Shown here: one piece after another, positions 13,590-23,125 of the stretch
Layout of the letters: each line of letters begins with the position of its first letter
Numbering within the stretch: position 1 is the stretch's first letter
DNA from: Paracoccaceae bacterium
GTDB taxonomy: Bacteria; Pseudomonadota; Alphaproteobacteria; Rhodobacterales; Rhodobacteraceae
DNA: 64,000 bases
Direction of reading: 5' to 3'
NCBI GenBank assembly: GCA_024639125.1
Contig: JAHEJA010000023.1
Span: forward strand, 1 to 64,000
Position numbers and translations under genes: made by a program
Notes under the pieces: generated by a model
Seen by the model: only the letters and a program-made list of their open reading frames with translations
Database searches by the model: none
Told to the model about the DNA's origin: nothing

Positions 13590-14012
13590 ATGCCATTGTA
13601 TTTCAACAAATCCGACCTGACCGCTTTTTTGACCGAAGTTTTCCCTCAGGTCAAAGATGATTTCGTCATTGAGGCCGTCAAAGAGATGGAAGTGACGGTA
13701 CGTCTTAAGGTGCAAGACCGACATTTGCGCCCGGGGGGAACAGTATCGGGGCCGTCCATGTTCGCCTTGGCTGATTGTTCGATCTACATGGCGGTTTTGG
13801 CTATGATCGGACCCGAAGCATTGGCCGTCACCACAAACAGTTCAATGGATTTTATGCGCAAGCCCGAAGCAGACAAAGATTTAATCGCAGAGTGTCGTTT
13901 ATTGAAACTGGGCCGCGTTTTGGCCGTTGGGGATGTGTTGATTTATTCCGAAGGCAATTCGAAACCTGTGGCGCGGGCATCAATGACCTATTCCATTCCA
14001 CCGAAACAATAA
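13590..14012 (+). CDS. PaaI-family hotdog thioesterase
   Basis: This hotdog-fold acyl-CoA thioesterase has 140 residues. The LRPGGTVSGPSMFALADCSIYMAVL segment matches the active-site helix of PaaI/YbgC-like enzymes, with an Asp in ALAD. The ATG at 13590 is preceded by AGAGGG with five bases between; an in-frame GTG two codons upstream overlaps that site and is unlikely. It is divergent from the enoyl-CoA hydratase gene, and shared use in CoA-ester turnover is plausible. The substrate cannot be told from sequence. Confidence 0.82.
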   Translation: MPLYFNKSDLTAFLTEVFPQVKDDFVIEAVKEMEVTVRLKVQDRHLRPGGTVSGPSMFALADCSIYMAVLAMIGPEALAVTTNSSMDFMRKPEADKDLIAECRLLKLGRVLAVGDVLIYSEGNSKPVARASMTYSIPPKQ

Positions 14013-14013
14013 A

Positions 14014-14040
14014 AAATGCGACCCATGGGGGGCCGCATTT
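14014..14040. terminator. Hairpin between convergent genes
   Basis: AAATGCG (14014-14020) pairs with CGCATTT (14034-14040), and further C/G pairing is possible in the loop. The hairpin starts two bases after the thioesterase stop and lies 3' of both this gene and the convergent bactofilin gene, so it may serve both strands. The T-tract is short. Confidence 0.6.
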
Positions 14041-14077
14041 CATAGTATTGTGCCATGAGGGCGAAAACCGTATCGGT

Positions 14078-14572
14078 TTACTTTGCAGCTGGCGCTGCTT
14101 TCGGGGCCGCTGCTTTGGCTGACCCTGTCGTAAGCGGATCATCTTGGCGCTGAACAGAGCCTTCAAAATGGGCGCCTGATTCGATGGCGATTGTTTTATG
14201 GATAATATCGCCTTCAACGCGCGCTGTGGCGGTTAGGCGTACTTTCAATCCACGGACACGACCAACAATGCGGCCGTTAATGACGACGTCGTCTGCAACC
14301 ACTTCGCCTTTGATGGTGGCTGTTTCGCCAATTGTCAGCAGATGCGCACGAATGTCGCCTTCGACAGTGCCTTCGACTTGGATGTCACCGGTTGTTTTGA
14401 TGTTACCAGTGATATGCAAGTCAGAGGACAAAACTGAAGCTGGTGGTTTTGCTTTTGGAGCAGACGCCACAAAGTCGCTAGAGGATGCTGGCTTGGCTGC
14501 AGAAGGCGCAGCCGGCGTTGCGGCATCCGTGTCTTTGGAAGCGGGTTCGTTGATTTTGCTTTTAGAAAACAT
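14078..14572 (-). CDS. bactofilin (polymer-forming cytoskeletal protein)
   Basis: This is a 164-residue bactofilin. A disordered Ala/Ser/Pro/Lys-rich N-terminus (about 1-48) precedes the right-handed beta-helix DUF583 core (about 49-140; GNIKTTGDIQVEGTVEGDI and following repeats), and an Ala/Pro/Lys tail ends it. Bactofilins form nucleotide-independent filaments at the membrane and position cell-wall enzymes. The start overlaps the end of the M23 peptidase gene by 11 bp, so the two are coupled. This matches known bactofilin-LytM pairs that set cell curvature or stalk shape. Confidence 0.92.
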   Translation of the reverse strand: MFSKSKINEPASKDTDAATPAAPSAAKPASSSDFVASAPKAKPPASVLSSDLHITGNIKTTGDIQVEGTVEGDIRAHLLTIGETATIKGEVVADDVVINGRIVGRVRGLKVRLTATARVEGDIIHKTIAIESGAHFEGSVQRQDDPLTTGSAKAAAPKAAPAAK

Positions 14573-15875
14573 CTTTTGCAGCCTTGATATATGTCATTGG
14601 ATTTACGTCTTTGCCGTTTACCCTTACTTCATAATGAAGATGAGTTCCAGTAGAACGTCCTGTATTTCCCATATCACCAATTCGTTGCCCGCGCGAGACC
14701 CTTTGGCCAACTTTAACACGGATACGGGATAAATGTGCATAGCGGGTTTCTAGTCCAAAGTCATGCTTGATTTTCACCAAGCGCCCATAGCCAGATCCCC
14801 ATCCGGCATGAACGATGACCCCATCGCCAGTCGAATAGATCGGGGTCCCATGAGACGCGGCGAAATCGGTTCCGCGGTGCATGCGACCCCACCGGCGACC
14901 ATAGCCCGAGGTAAAGCGGAAATTGTCTTTGATCGGTAAACCAACCGGTAGCTTTTGTGCCGCAATGCGATAGACATTCAAATCATCTAGCGTGTTGATC
15001 AAATCAATTGCTCTGGCTTCATCAGCCAATGTGCCAGATCCGTTTGTAGATAGAGATAGGCTTGGGCCACCTAGGCCGGAATAGCCTTGGCGTACCGTTT
15101 TCAATAAACTATCTGGGTTCACACCCGCAGCTTTGAACATTTTCTCTAATGGTTTGATCGATACAACCATTGCTTCTTCGATTTGACGGAAAATTTGTTC
15201 ATTGCGTTCCTGCATCAGACGCATGTCCATTTCCACTGTCTGTGCTTTGTCCAATGCCGCTTGCGCATCAGCCATCATCAAATCGCGCTCTGCTGCGGTT
15301 TGGCTTAGGGCATCGGTCAAAAAGGTAACGGTTTCTGACTGGGCGGCTTCTGTGTTCGGGTTGATTATTCCGGCATCCGAGCCTTCGATTGCGGATTGAA
15401 GTTGGGCAACTTCGTCCGCCGCAAGCCGTTTCGATTTAATGGCATCCACCAAATTTGATTGCACCACATCCAACCCCTTGCGCAATTCAAGCTGGCGCAT
15501 TTCTGAGTGCAACAATTCGGTTTGCATGACCGCGACTTGTTCCACCGCTTGGGCGAACCGTTGCTGTGCCATCGACGCCTCTTGAACGCGTGCGTCGCGT
15601 TCATCAGCCATAAGTCTCAGGCGAAGTTGATAGGTTTCCTGATCACGCTTGGCTTGTTCCCGAAAGTTACCAGCACCGATGGAATCCATTAACAAAATGG
15701 CTGTGGCTATGATGGACCATGCCAGCAAAAGCGCGAGTGTCGAAAAAATAAGCCCTTGGGTCGTAGGGCGAAGGCGGATGTAACGTGTGTCATCATCAGA
15801 TCGCAAAAAGACGCGCCGTTCTGGAAAAATCCGCGCAAAAAGTGCATCTAACTGTTGTCCTATTTTGGTCCGCAA
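14562..15875 (-). CDS. membrane-anchored M23 (LytM) peptidoglycan endopeptidase
   Basis: This 437-residue inner-membrane protein has a short cytoplasmic N-terminus (1-39), one membrane span (about 40-64), a periplasmic coiled coil (about 70-240, Glu/Gln/Ala rich) and a C-terminal M23 domain. Zinc ligands are visible as His333/Asp337 in HRGTD and the HLH near 412-414, with YAHLS between, so the enzyme looks catalytically intact. The start appears to be a TTG at 15875 with AGGGGA upstream. Overlap with the bactofilin gene suggests that the filament recruits this hydrolase for local wall remodelling. Confidence 0.88.
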   Translation of the reverse strand: MRTKIGQQLDALFARIFPERRVFLRSDDDTRYIRLRPTTQGLIFSTLALLLAWSIIATAILLMDSIGAGNFREQAKRDQETYQLRLRLMADERDARVQEASMAQQRFAQAVEQVAVMQTELLHSEMRQLELRKGLDVVQSNLVDAIKSKRLAADEVAQLQSAIEGSDAGIINPNTEAAQSETVTFLTDALSQTAAERDLMMADAQAALDKAQTVEMDMRLMQERNEQIFRQIEEAMVVSIKPLEKMFKAAGVNPDSLLKTVRQGYSGLGGPSLSLSTNGSGTLADEARAIDLINTLDDLNVYRIAAQKLPVGLPIKDNFRFTSGYGRRWGRMHRGTDFAASHGTPIYSTGDGVIVHAGWGSGYGRLVKIKHDFGLETRYAHLSRIRVKVGQRVSRGQRIGDMGNTGRSTGTHLHYEVRVNGKDVNPMTYIKAAKDVF

Positions 15876-15980
15876 AGCCCGTATTCCCCTGTTTTACTTG
15901 GGTTATGGGTTAACGGCCCAATCTTGTTCATGCAACTTATTTTCTAAGTTTCCCCATAAATATGGTCGGTTTTCCGCCGA

Positions 15981-16823
15981 CTATTCCTGACCAGAGGGAA
16001 GCTTGACACCCATTTGTTCCGCCAAAGGCCAGTAAAAATCGGGTGGAAGACCGGCATCAGCACGTTTTTCTTCGTTGAAAGGGGCCTTTAGTCCGCCTTT
16101 GAAATAGGTGCGAACAAGGTCGTGAAATACTTCTTTTGGATCAAGATTATCGCGCCCACACAAGAAGTTGAACCATTTTGATCCATAGGCCACGTGCGCG
16201 ACTTCTTCGGAATAGATGATTTTGAGCGCGTCAACCGCTTGGGTTGCGCCGGCTTTTTCAAATATCTGAATCATACCGGGTGTCACGTCTAACCCCCGAG
16301 CTTCTAAAACCATCGGGACCACGGCCAAGCGCCCAAGTAAATCATGTGCTGTGTCTTCGGCCGAGCGCCACATGCCAGCATGCGCCGGAAGGTCGCCATA
16401 GTGGCTCCCCATTTCTTCTAGGCAATCACACACCAGATCGTAATGTTTGCTTTCTTCGGCAGCGGATTTAACCCAATCGTCATAAAACCCGATCGGCATA
16501 GGAATATGTCCAAAGCGTGCAATAATATCCCAATGAAGATCAACCGCGTTCAATTCGATATGAGCCACGGCATGCATTAATGCAATTCTGCCCTGAACGG
16601 TTCCGGGCTTCCGTTTGGGAACATCCCGAGGTGACAAAAGTTCGGGCTTTTCAGGGCGCGCAGGCTGCAAAGGGGGCGTCGCTGTGCCGATATCAATAGG
16701 GTCATTTGACTTGCGCGCATCGAACCACATTTCGGCATAGTGCTTGGAAAGGGCGGTTTTTTCCCGCCCCTCTGCTGTTTGCAACACGTCTGTCGCCATT
16801 TCAGTAAGTGTTTTTTTGCTCAC
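15981..16823 (-). CDS. DUF455 ferritin-like domain protein
   Basis: This 280-residue protein of the DUF455 (COG2833) ferritin-like family has E and H residues typical of a diiron four-helix bundle: HAVAHIELNAVDL, SAAEESKHYDLV and YSEEVAHVAYG. The fold resembles MiaE-type hydroxylases, but the reaction is unknown. The GTG at 16823 forms a GTGA overlap with the stop of the upstream peroxiredoxin gene and is preferred over an ORF extension to 16883. The coupling with a peroxide-scavenging peroxiredoxin hints at a link with oxygen or peroxide chemistry. Confidence 0.82.
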   Translation of the reverse strand: MSKKTLTEMATDVLQTAEGREKTALSKHYAEMWFDARKSNDPIDIGTATPPLQPARPEKPELLSPRDVPKRKPGTVQGRIALMHAVAHIELNAVDLHWDIIARFGHIPMPIGFYDDWVKSAAEESKHYDLVCDCLEEMGSHYGDLPAHAGMWRSAEDTAHDLLGRLAVVPMVLEARGLDVTPGMIQIFEKAGATQAVDALKIIYSEEVAHVAYGSKWFNFLCGRDNLDPKEVFHDLVRTYFKGGLKAPFNEEKRADAGLPPDFYWPLAEQMGVKLPSGQE

Positions 16824-17281
16824 AGTGCCTTTACCGCTTCTAAGACTTCTTCGACATGTCCGGGAACTTTGACTTTGCGCCATTCACGGACAACTTGGCC
16901 TGTTCCATCTATCAAAAAGGTCGAGCGTTCAATCCCCATGAAGGTTTTTCCGTACATTGATTTTTCTTTCCAAACTTGGAATTGTTCACAAATATCGCTA
17001 TTTTCGTCTGACAAAAGCGGCATGGCCAAGTTTTGTTTGGTTATAAATTTATCATGTGCGGCAACGCTATCTTTGGAAATTCCGATAACCTTGGTGTTTG
17101 CGGTTTCGAATTCGGACAATAACTCACTAAAGCCAATGGCTTCTTTTGTGCATCCTGGCGTGTTATCTTTGGGGTAAAAAAACAGGACGACATTAGATGG
17201 GCGCATATCAGCCAGCGACAAAGTTGCGCCACCATCACGTGGAAGGTTTACTTGCGGTGCGGGATAGGGAAGATTTGACAT
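16820..17281 (-). CDS. bcp: thioredoxin-dependent peroxiredoxin (Bcp/PrxQ)
   Basis: This 153-residue PrxQ-type peroxiredoxin reduces hydrogen peroxide and organic peroxides. The peroxidatic Cys44 is in YPKDNTPGCTKEA. The resolving Cys that usually follows five residues later is replaced (GCTKEAIGF), but Cys98 in SDICEQF is conserved. The mechanism is therefore one-Cys or uses the alternative position. It is divergent from the large AsmA-like gene and translationally coupled to the DUF455 gene downstream. Confidence 0.93.
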   Translation of the reverse strand: MSNLPYPAPQVNLPRDGGATLSLADMRPSNVVLFFYPKDNTPGCTKEAIGFSELLSEFETANTKVIGISKDSVAAHDKFITKQNLAMPLLSDENSDICEQFQVWKEKSMYGKTFMGIERSTFLIDGTGQVVREWRKVKVPGHVEEVLEAVKAL

Positions 17282-17324
17282 GTTAGGCTCCTAGAGTTAG
17301 CGCGTAGATGCGTATTAGTTTAGT

Positions 17325-20300
17325 GTGACAAAAATTGGATTAAAGAGCTTGGACGAAGATAAAGAGCCAAAACCAAAAAAACAGCCAGTAAAGCGCGCCG
17401 TCGGTGTGACGTGGCACATGATCAAAGTTTTGATTGGTGCCACCAGTGCGGCTTTGATTTTTGCTCTTTTGATTTTCATTGTATCCCTTAGGGGGCGTGA
17501 GGTTGATTTGCCATCATGGGCCATTGATCCGCTCAAGGCTGAATTATCTAATGTCCAAGGTGATGTTTCCGTTGATTTCGAAAATGCCTTTTTGTTCGTT
17601 ACGGACGATTGGCAACCCAAAATTGTTTTAACCGGCGTTGCCTTAAAAAAGCCAGACGAGCCGAGCTTTTTACGATTGGGTCGTGTGGATGCAGGGTTTT
17701 CACTTGCCGATGCGTTGCGGGGGGCTTTGGTTCCAACGGCTATTAACGTAGAAGGCGTTTTTATTAACCTTATTCGGGATTTAGATGGTAAAATTAAGGT
17801 AAAATTCGGCGAGATAGAGACCACAAATTCGGCGTTTCCTTCGCTGCAAGATGTTGCTGCTGGAATAGATGAGGCATTGATATCCGAGGCGCTCAGCAAG
17901 TTTAAATCGCTTCAGATTTTGGCGATAACGCTTAATTTTCAAGATATGCGTGCCGAGCGGTCATGGACCGTTGACGGCGCGCGGATTGTTGCCACTCGAA
18001 GCGGTAATACCTTTTCAATTCGGTCGGATCTTGCGCTGCTAAGCGGTGGTGCGGATGTTGCAACGATTGAAACCAACTTTGCCTCTGTTATTGGTCAATC
18101 CGCAGCCAAAATTGGCATTACTTTGACGGATATTCAATCCACGGAAATCGCAACACAATCGGCGGCTTTGGCGTGGCTTGGGGTTATTAACGCGCCAATT
18201 AGTGGGTCTTTGCGCTTAGACGTGCTTAGGGACGGCACGCTTGGTCCCTTGAATGGTACGTTGCAGATTGGTGCAGGAGCATTGCAGCCAACACAAGGCG
18301 TTAAACCGATCTTGTTTGATGGCGCTCGCACATATTTTAGTTTTGATCCGGCTGCTTCAACGCTTAAATTTAGTGAAATCGCCCTTCAAAGCCAAGATGT
18401 GACGCTTGTGGCCGAAGGCTATGCGCAGCTGACCTATGATGGCAATTGGCCCAAGGGGATGGTCTCTCAGCTTGCGGTCTCCAATCTTGAGCTTAGCCCA
18501 GACGGATTTGAAAATCCTGTTAATTTGTCTCAAGCCGTTATGGATTTCGATTTGCAGTTTGATCCCTTTCAGGTGCGCATTGGCGAGCTCTTTATCACGG
18601 ATGCAAAACGCGATGTTTCTGTTCTTGGGCGCGGGCTACTGCGTGCGGATGAAACGGGGTGGACCGTTGCTTTGGATGCGACGTCACAGAAAGCATCTTT
18701 TGAAACTGTTCAGCATTTCTGGCAACCAGTATTTTTCGACAAAATTAAACAATGGGTAGATACCAATATCCGCACAGGAGAGCTGCGCGATATTTCATTT
18801 TCGCTGCGCAGCGATCAAGGGCAACAGCCCGTAACGGATCTGTCTTTTGCGTTTGACCAAGCGTCCGCAAAAGTTGTCAAATTTCTGCCAGAAATACAGG
18901 ATGCCTCTGGCGTCTTTTCATTATCGAATGATGTTTTGGTTACCCAAGTAACATCTGGGCGCATGCGTGCGGCCCAAGGGGGGTGGGTCACTTTTGGGCC
19001 GACCAATTTCGTTATTCAAAATGTCAGGCAAAAACCAGCTCAGGCCTATGTGGACCTGACAGGGTCAGGCACGATTACCGCGATTGTCGATTTGTTAAAT
19101 GCGGATCCCTTGTCAGTGATGGATCGTATTAAACAGCCTGTTACACTTGCTGATGGTCGCGGATTTTTTCAATCCCGCATTGATTTCCCAATCAAGAAAG
19201 GTGCAAAACCCAACGAGATATTTTACACAGCGACGGCACAGCTTCGGGATGTGAAAACAACCAAGCTTGTAAAGGATCGCACCTTGGTTGCGCCTCAACT
19301 CGATCTGGTTGTGAATAATACCGCGCTTGAAATTTCTGGCAGTGGGCGCTTCGACGGTATTCCTTTCCAAGGCCGTTTTACATCAGGAATAGGCACGTCG
19401 CCCGATCGCGCCAATCCCAAAGTCACAGCGTCGTTTAATATTGCAAGCAACGTGATTGATGCGTTTTCCGTGCCTTTGCCAGCGGGTTTGTTTTCTGGGT
19501 CGGCGCCTGCGCGATTTGCGTTGGAATTCCCAAAAGGCGCATCTCCTGTTTTTTCCGTAGAAAGCAATTTGGTTGGTGCGCAGCTGAAAATTGATGGATT
19601 GGGGTGGACAAAACCCCGGGCCGCCAAAGGCAAACTCGACCTCGAAGGGACATTGGGGCAAAATTTTGCGATCACGAAATTGGATATCCAAGGGGGCGGC
19701 GCAAATTTAATTTCCAAAGTGAGATTTAACTCCGACCGAAAATTCCAGAGCCTTGATTTTGCGCAATTTACACTTGGCAAAGGCATAAACGTCTCTGGTG
19801 AAGTCTTGCCCAATGGAAAATTGCGGATTCTAGGGGGGCGCGTTGATTTGGCGTCTTTTCTTGCCCACCAGCAACAAAGGCCAAGTCAACAAGGCCCAAA
19901 TCGTGGCGGCCTAAGCCAAGTGGATATTGTTTTAGATCAGCTTGTTCTTTCGGAAAATCAAGATCTTAGAAATTTCAAAGGCAGCTTTTCAATGGGCAAA
20001 GGGCCTGACGGAACCTTTAACGGATTAATAAATGGGGCCGCCAAAATAAACGGACGCGTCACTCCTACCAAACAAGGGATTGATTTGATTGTGACGTCGA
20101 AAGATGCCGGCAAGGTTCTGACGGCTTTGGGGGCTTTGAACAAAGCAAATGGAGGGGATTTAGTCTTAACATTGGGGGCGACGTCAACGCCCGGAGTGCG
20201 TGATGGCATATTGCATGTCACCGGTGTCAAAGTACAAAATGCACCGGTTTTAGCGGAATTACTGAACGCGATTAGCGTTGTTGGTTTGCTCGAACAAATG

Positions 20301-20648
20301 AGTGGCCCGGGGATCTTGATGTCGGAGATTGATGCTAAATTCCGCCTCACGCCTAATCAGCTGATTGTGAGTTCCTCTTCAGCTGTGGGGCCGTCTATTG
20401 GGTTATCGGCGGATGGGTATTATAATCTTGGGGATAAATCGTTCGATTTTCAGGGGGTGGTGTCACCGCTATATTTGTTTAATGGAGTTGGACAAATCTT
20501 TACGCGAAAAGGCGAAGGGTTGATTGGTTTCAACTTTAACCTCAAAGGGAATACGACTAAACCCAAGTTTAGTGTAAACCCGTTTTCGATTCTGACCCCT
20601 GTGATGTTCCGCGAAATCTTTCGCCGACCTGCGCCCAAACTTGACTAA
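17325..20648 (+). CDS. AsmA/YhdP-like (DUF3971) envelope protein
   Basis: This large protein of 1107 residues has a basic cytoplasmic N-terminus, one membrane anchor (about 33-54) and a long periplasmic beta-rich region. It fits the DUF3971/AsmA_2 (YhdP-like) family, which builds hydrophobic grooves bridging inner and outer membrane for phospholipid transport. The C-terminus ends in the family-typical segment on the outer-membrane side (GLIGFNFNLKGNTTKPKFSV...). It starts at GTG 17325 with no clear ribosome-binding site, 43 bp from divergent bcp. queA follows after three bases. No TamA-like partner is adjacent. Confidence 0.82.
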   Translation: MTKIGLKSLDEDKEPKPKKQPVKRAVGVTWHMIKVLIGATSAALIFALLIFIVSLRGREVDLPSWAIDPLKAELSNVQGDVSVDFENAFLFVTDDWQPKIVLTGVALKKPDEPSFLRLGRVDAGFSLADALRGALVPTAINVEGVFINLIRDLDGKIKVKFGEIETTNSAFPSLQDVAAGIDEALISEALSKFKSLQILAITLNFQDMRAERSWTVDGARIVATRSGNTFSIRSDLALLSGGADVATIETNFASVIGQSAAKIGITLTDIQSTEIATQSAALAWLGVINAPISGSLRLDVLRDGTLGPLNGTLQIGAGALQPTQGVKPILFDGARTYFSFDPAASTLKFSEIALQSQDVTLVAEGYAQLTYDGNWPKGMVSQLAVSNLELSPDGFENPVNLSQAVMDFDLQFDPFQVRIGELFITDAKRDVSVLGRGLLRADETGWTVALDATSQKASFETVQHFWQPVFFDKIKQWVDTNIRTGELRDISFSLRSDQGQQPVTDLSFAFDQASAKVVKFLPEIQDASGVFSLSNDVLVTQVTSGRMRAAQGGWVTFGPTNFVIQNVRQKPAQAYVDLTGSGTITAIVDLLNADPLSVMDRIKQPVTLADGRGFFQSRIDFPIKKGAKPNEIFYTATAQLRDVKTTKLVKDRTLVAPQLDLVVNNTALEISGSGRFDGIPFQGRFTSGIGTSPDRANPKVTASFNIASNVIDAFSVPLPAGLFSGSAPARFALEFPKGASPVFSVESNLVGAQLKIDGLGWTKPRAAKGKLDLEGTLGQNFAITKLDIQGGGANLISKVRFNSDRKFQSLDFAQFTLGKGINVSGEVLPNGKLRILGGRVDLASFLAHQQQRPSQQGPNRGGLSQVDIVLDQLVLSENQDLRNFKGSFSMGKGPDGTFNGLINGAAKINGRVTPTKQGIDLIVTSKDAGKVLTALGALNKANGGDLVLTLGATSTPGVRDGILHVTGVKVQNAPVLAELLNAISVVGLLEQMSGPGILMSEIDAKFRLTPNQLIVSSSSAVGPSIGLSADGYYNLGDKSFDFQGVVSPLYLFNGVGQIFTRKGEGLIGFNFNLKGNTTKPKFSVNPFSILTPVMFREIFRRPAPKLD

Positions 20649-20651
20649 GCC

Positions 20652-21713
20652 ATGCACCTAAGCGACTTTGATTTTGATCTTCCAGAAGAGCTGATTGCCA
20701 CGCGACCAGTATCGCCGCGTCCAACGGCCAAGCTGCTCTATGCGCATCAAGGCGGCATCCAAGACAGGCATGTTTATGATTTGCTTGATATATTGGGTCA
20801 AGGGGATCATCTTGTTCTAAACAATACCAAAGTCATTCCAGCGCGGCTTTTTGGGACGCGTCAACGGATTGGCGCCGTGGGTGGTTCAGGAAGCGCAAAG
20901 ATTGAAGTGACGTTGTTGACCCCCAACACAGACGGCAGCTGGGATGCGTTGATCAAACCCTTGCGCAAAGTGAATGAAGGTGAAATCGTGACCTTTGCCG
21001 CTGGACTAAGCTGTAAATTGTTATCCAAGGATCAAGGCCAGGCAAAGCTTCGATTTAATATGATCGGGGATGATTTTGACATGGCATTGGTCGAAGCGGG
21101 AACAATGCCGCTTCCTCCTTATATTGCGTCTAAACGCGCGGCGGACGACCGGGATCTAAGTGATTATCAAACCGTATTTGCGCAACATTCTGGGTCTGTT
21201 GCCGCTCCGACGGCGTCCTTGCATTTTGATCAAGACCTATTGAGCAATTTGCGCGCCAAAGGGGTTCGTTTTTCCGAAGTTACATTACACGTCGGGGCAG
21301 GGACGTTCCTTCCTGTAAAGGTGGATGATGTGCGTCGTCACAAAATGCATGCTGAACTTGGAACCGTTTCAAAAGATGCCGCACGGGCGATTGATGCCAC
21401 AAAACAATCAGGCGGGCGTGTCATTCCAGTCGGTACAACGGCGCTAAGGCTGATCGAAACGGCAGCGCGTGACAATGGCGGAACCATTGGTGCGTGGGAC
21501 GGGGCCACGGATATCTTTATTTATCCCGGATTTAAATTCAACGTGGCGGATGGGTTGATGACCAATTTCCACCTTCCCAAGTCTACATTGATGATGCTTG
21601 TTTCCGCTTTGATGGGACAGACGCGTATTTCTGAAATTTACGATCATGCAATAAAAAACCACTACCGGTTTTTTTCGTATGGTGACTCGTCGCTTTTGTT
21701 ACCTGAAAAATAA
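20652..21713 (+). CDS. queA: tRNA preQ1(34) S-adenosylmethionine ribosyltransferase-isomerase QueA
   Basis: QueA transfers the ribosyl part of S-adenosylmethionine to preQ1 at tRNA position 34, giving epoxyqueuosine. The 353-residue protein carries family signatures [37 protein letters not shown] and [17 protein letters not shown]. It follows the AsmA-like gene by three bases, so the two are probably cotranscribed. Together with gluQRS it shows an active queuosine pathway. Confidence 0.96.
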   Translation: MHLSDFDFDLPEELIATRPVSPRPTAKLLYAHQGGIQDRHVYDLLDILGQGDHLVLNNTKVIPARLFGTRQRIGAVGGSGSAKIEVTLLTPNTDGSWDALIKPLRKVNEGEIVTFAAGLSCKLLSKDQGQAKLRFNMIGDDFDMALVEAGTMPLPPYIASKRAADDRDLSDYQTVFAQHSGSVAAPTASLHFDQDLLSNLRAKGVRFSEVTLHVGAGTFLPVKVDDVRRHKMHAELGTVSKDAARAIDATKQSGGRVIPVGTTALRLIETAARDNGGTIGAWDGATDIFIYPGFKFNVADGLMTNFHLPKSTLMMLVSALMGQTRISEIYDHAIKNHYRFFSYGDSSLLLPEK

Positions 21714-21766
21714 TTTTTTCCGATATAGACTATTGTTACTCCCCTTAGCTTCGTAGGATCGATGCA

Positions 21767-23032
21767 ATGATTTCTGTTATTTCTAACACATGGGCTTTGC
21801 TGCTTGGTGTGATGTTGTTGATGGTTGGCAATGGCCTGCAGTCAACTTTGCTCGGTGTACGTGGTGAAATTGAGGGATTTTCCACATTGGAAATCTCGGT
21901 GGTTATGTCGGCCTATTTCGTAGGCTTTATGGGCGCATCTCGGATGGTGCCTGACATGATCCGGCGTGTGGGGCATGTGCGGGTCTTTGCAGCCTTTGGG
22001 TCGTTCATTTCAGCAGTGCTTATTCTATATCCGACGTTTGCGGATCCAATCGTCTGGAGCATCGGTCGCGTGATCATCGGATTTTGTTTTTGCGGTGTAT
22101 ATATCACGTCAGAAAGCTGGTTAAACAACAGCGTAACCAACGAAACACGTGGACAGGCCTTGTCGCTTTATATGATCGTGCAAATGGTCGGTATTGTAGC
22201 CTCACAATGGTTGCTAACTGTTGCTGATCCAGCTGGATTTGTGTTGTTTGTTATCATTTCTGTTTTGGTTTCGATCTCGTTTGCGCCGATTTTGCTATCC
22301 ATTAGCCCAACACCGGCCTTTGAGCACACACAACCAATGTCGCTTAAAAAGTTGATCCAAACATCACCTTTGGGATGTGCGGGGATGTTTCTATTAGGGG
22401 GCGTATTTGCTGCACAATTCGGGATGTCGGCCGTGTTCGGAGCGCAAATTGGATTTTCATTGACGCAGATTTCAACGTTCGTATCCGCATTTTATGTTGG
22501 CGCATTGTTGCTGCAATATCCGATTGGTTGGCTATCGGATCGCATGGACCGTCGCCAATTGATCGCGGCCAGTGCGCTGATTGGTGCCGTATCTTCGGTT
22601 GCAGGATTTGTCGCGGGTGAAAACTTTGTTGTTCTATTAATCGCAGCTTTCATGATTGGTGGTATGGCTAACCCTTTGTATTCATTGTTGATTGCGCATA
22701 CGAATGACTTTCTTGAATACGAAGATATGGCGGCCTCGTCTGGTGGATTGCTCTTTATCAACGGTTTGGGGGCGATTACGGGTCCAATTGTGATTGGTTG
22801 GATGATGGATACCTTTGGCGCGTTTGCCTTCTTTTTGATTATTGCGTTATTAATGAGCCTTTTGGCGGTTTACGCGCTGTATCGAATGACACAACGCCCA
22901 TCTATGGATCTAGAAGACCTAAGCTCGTACACGCCTGTCGGCCCAAGTTCGTCAATGGTTGCCGTGGAATTGGCCCAGGAATACGCCTATGACACCGCCT
23001 TAGAGGAAGAAAATAACGAACAAGCACCGTAA
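21767..23032 (+). CDS. major facilitator superfamily transporter (YcaD-like)
   Basis: This is a 421-residue inner-membrane transporter with about 12 hydrophobic segments. The loop between helices 2 and 3 (RMVPDMIRRVGHVRVFAAFG) and the matching motif in the second half (GWLSDRMDRRQLI) are MFS signatures. The overall pattern resembles the YcaD subgroup. The hydrophilic C-terminal tail of about 50 residues ends in acidic residues. The substrate is not deducible, and neighbours (queA, DUF924) give no clue. Confidence 0.85.
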   Translation: MISVISNTWALLLGVMLLMVGNGLQSTLLGVRGEIEGFSTLEISVVMSAYFVGFMGASRMVPDMIRRVGHVRVFAAFGSFISAVLILYPTFADPIVWSIGRVIIGFCFCGVYITSESWLNNSVTNETRGQALSLYMIVQMVGIVASQWLLTVADPAGFVLFVIISVLVSISFAPILLSISPTPAFEHTQPMSLKKLIQTSPLGCAGMFLLGGVFAAQFGMSAVFGAQIGFSLTQISTFVSAFYVGALLLQYPIGWLSDRMDRRQLIAASALIGAVSSVAGFVAGENFVVLLIAAFMIGGMANPLYSLLIAHTNDFLEYEDMAASSGGLLFINGLGAITGPIVIGWMMDTFGAFAFFLIIALLMSLLAVYALYRMTQRPSMDLEDLSSYTPVGPSSSMVAVELAQEYAYDTALEEENNEQAP

Positions 23033-23125
23033 ATCACAAGATTATGTCGCCAATGTAGCAAAACTTTACTTTTAGTTTCGTTAGGCTGGTGGTATAGTGA
23101 CGTTGCGGAACGGGAGTATGCAATC

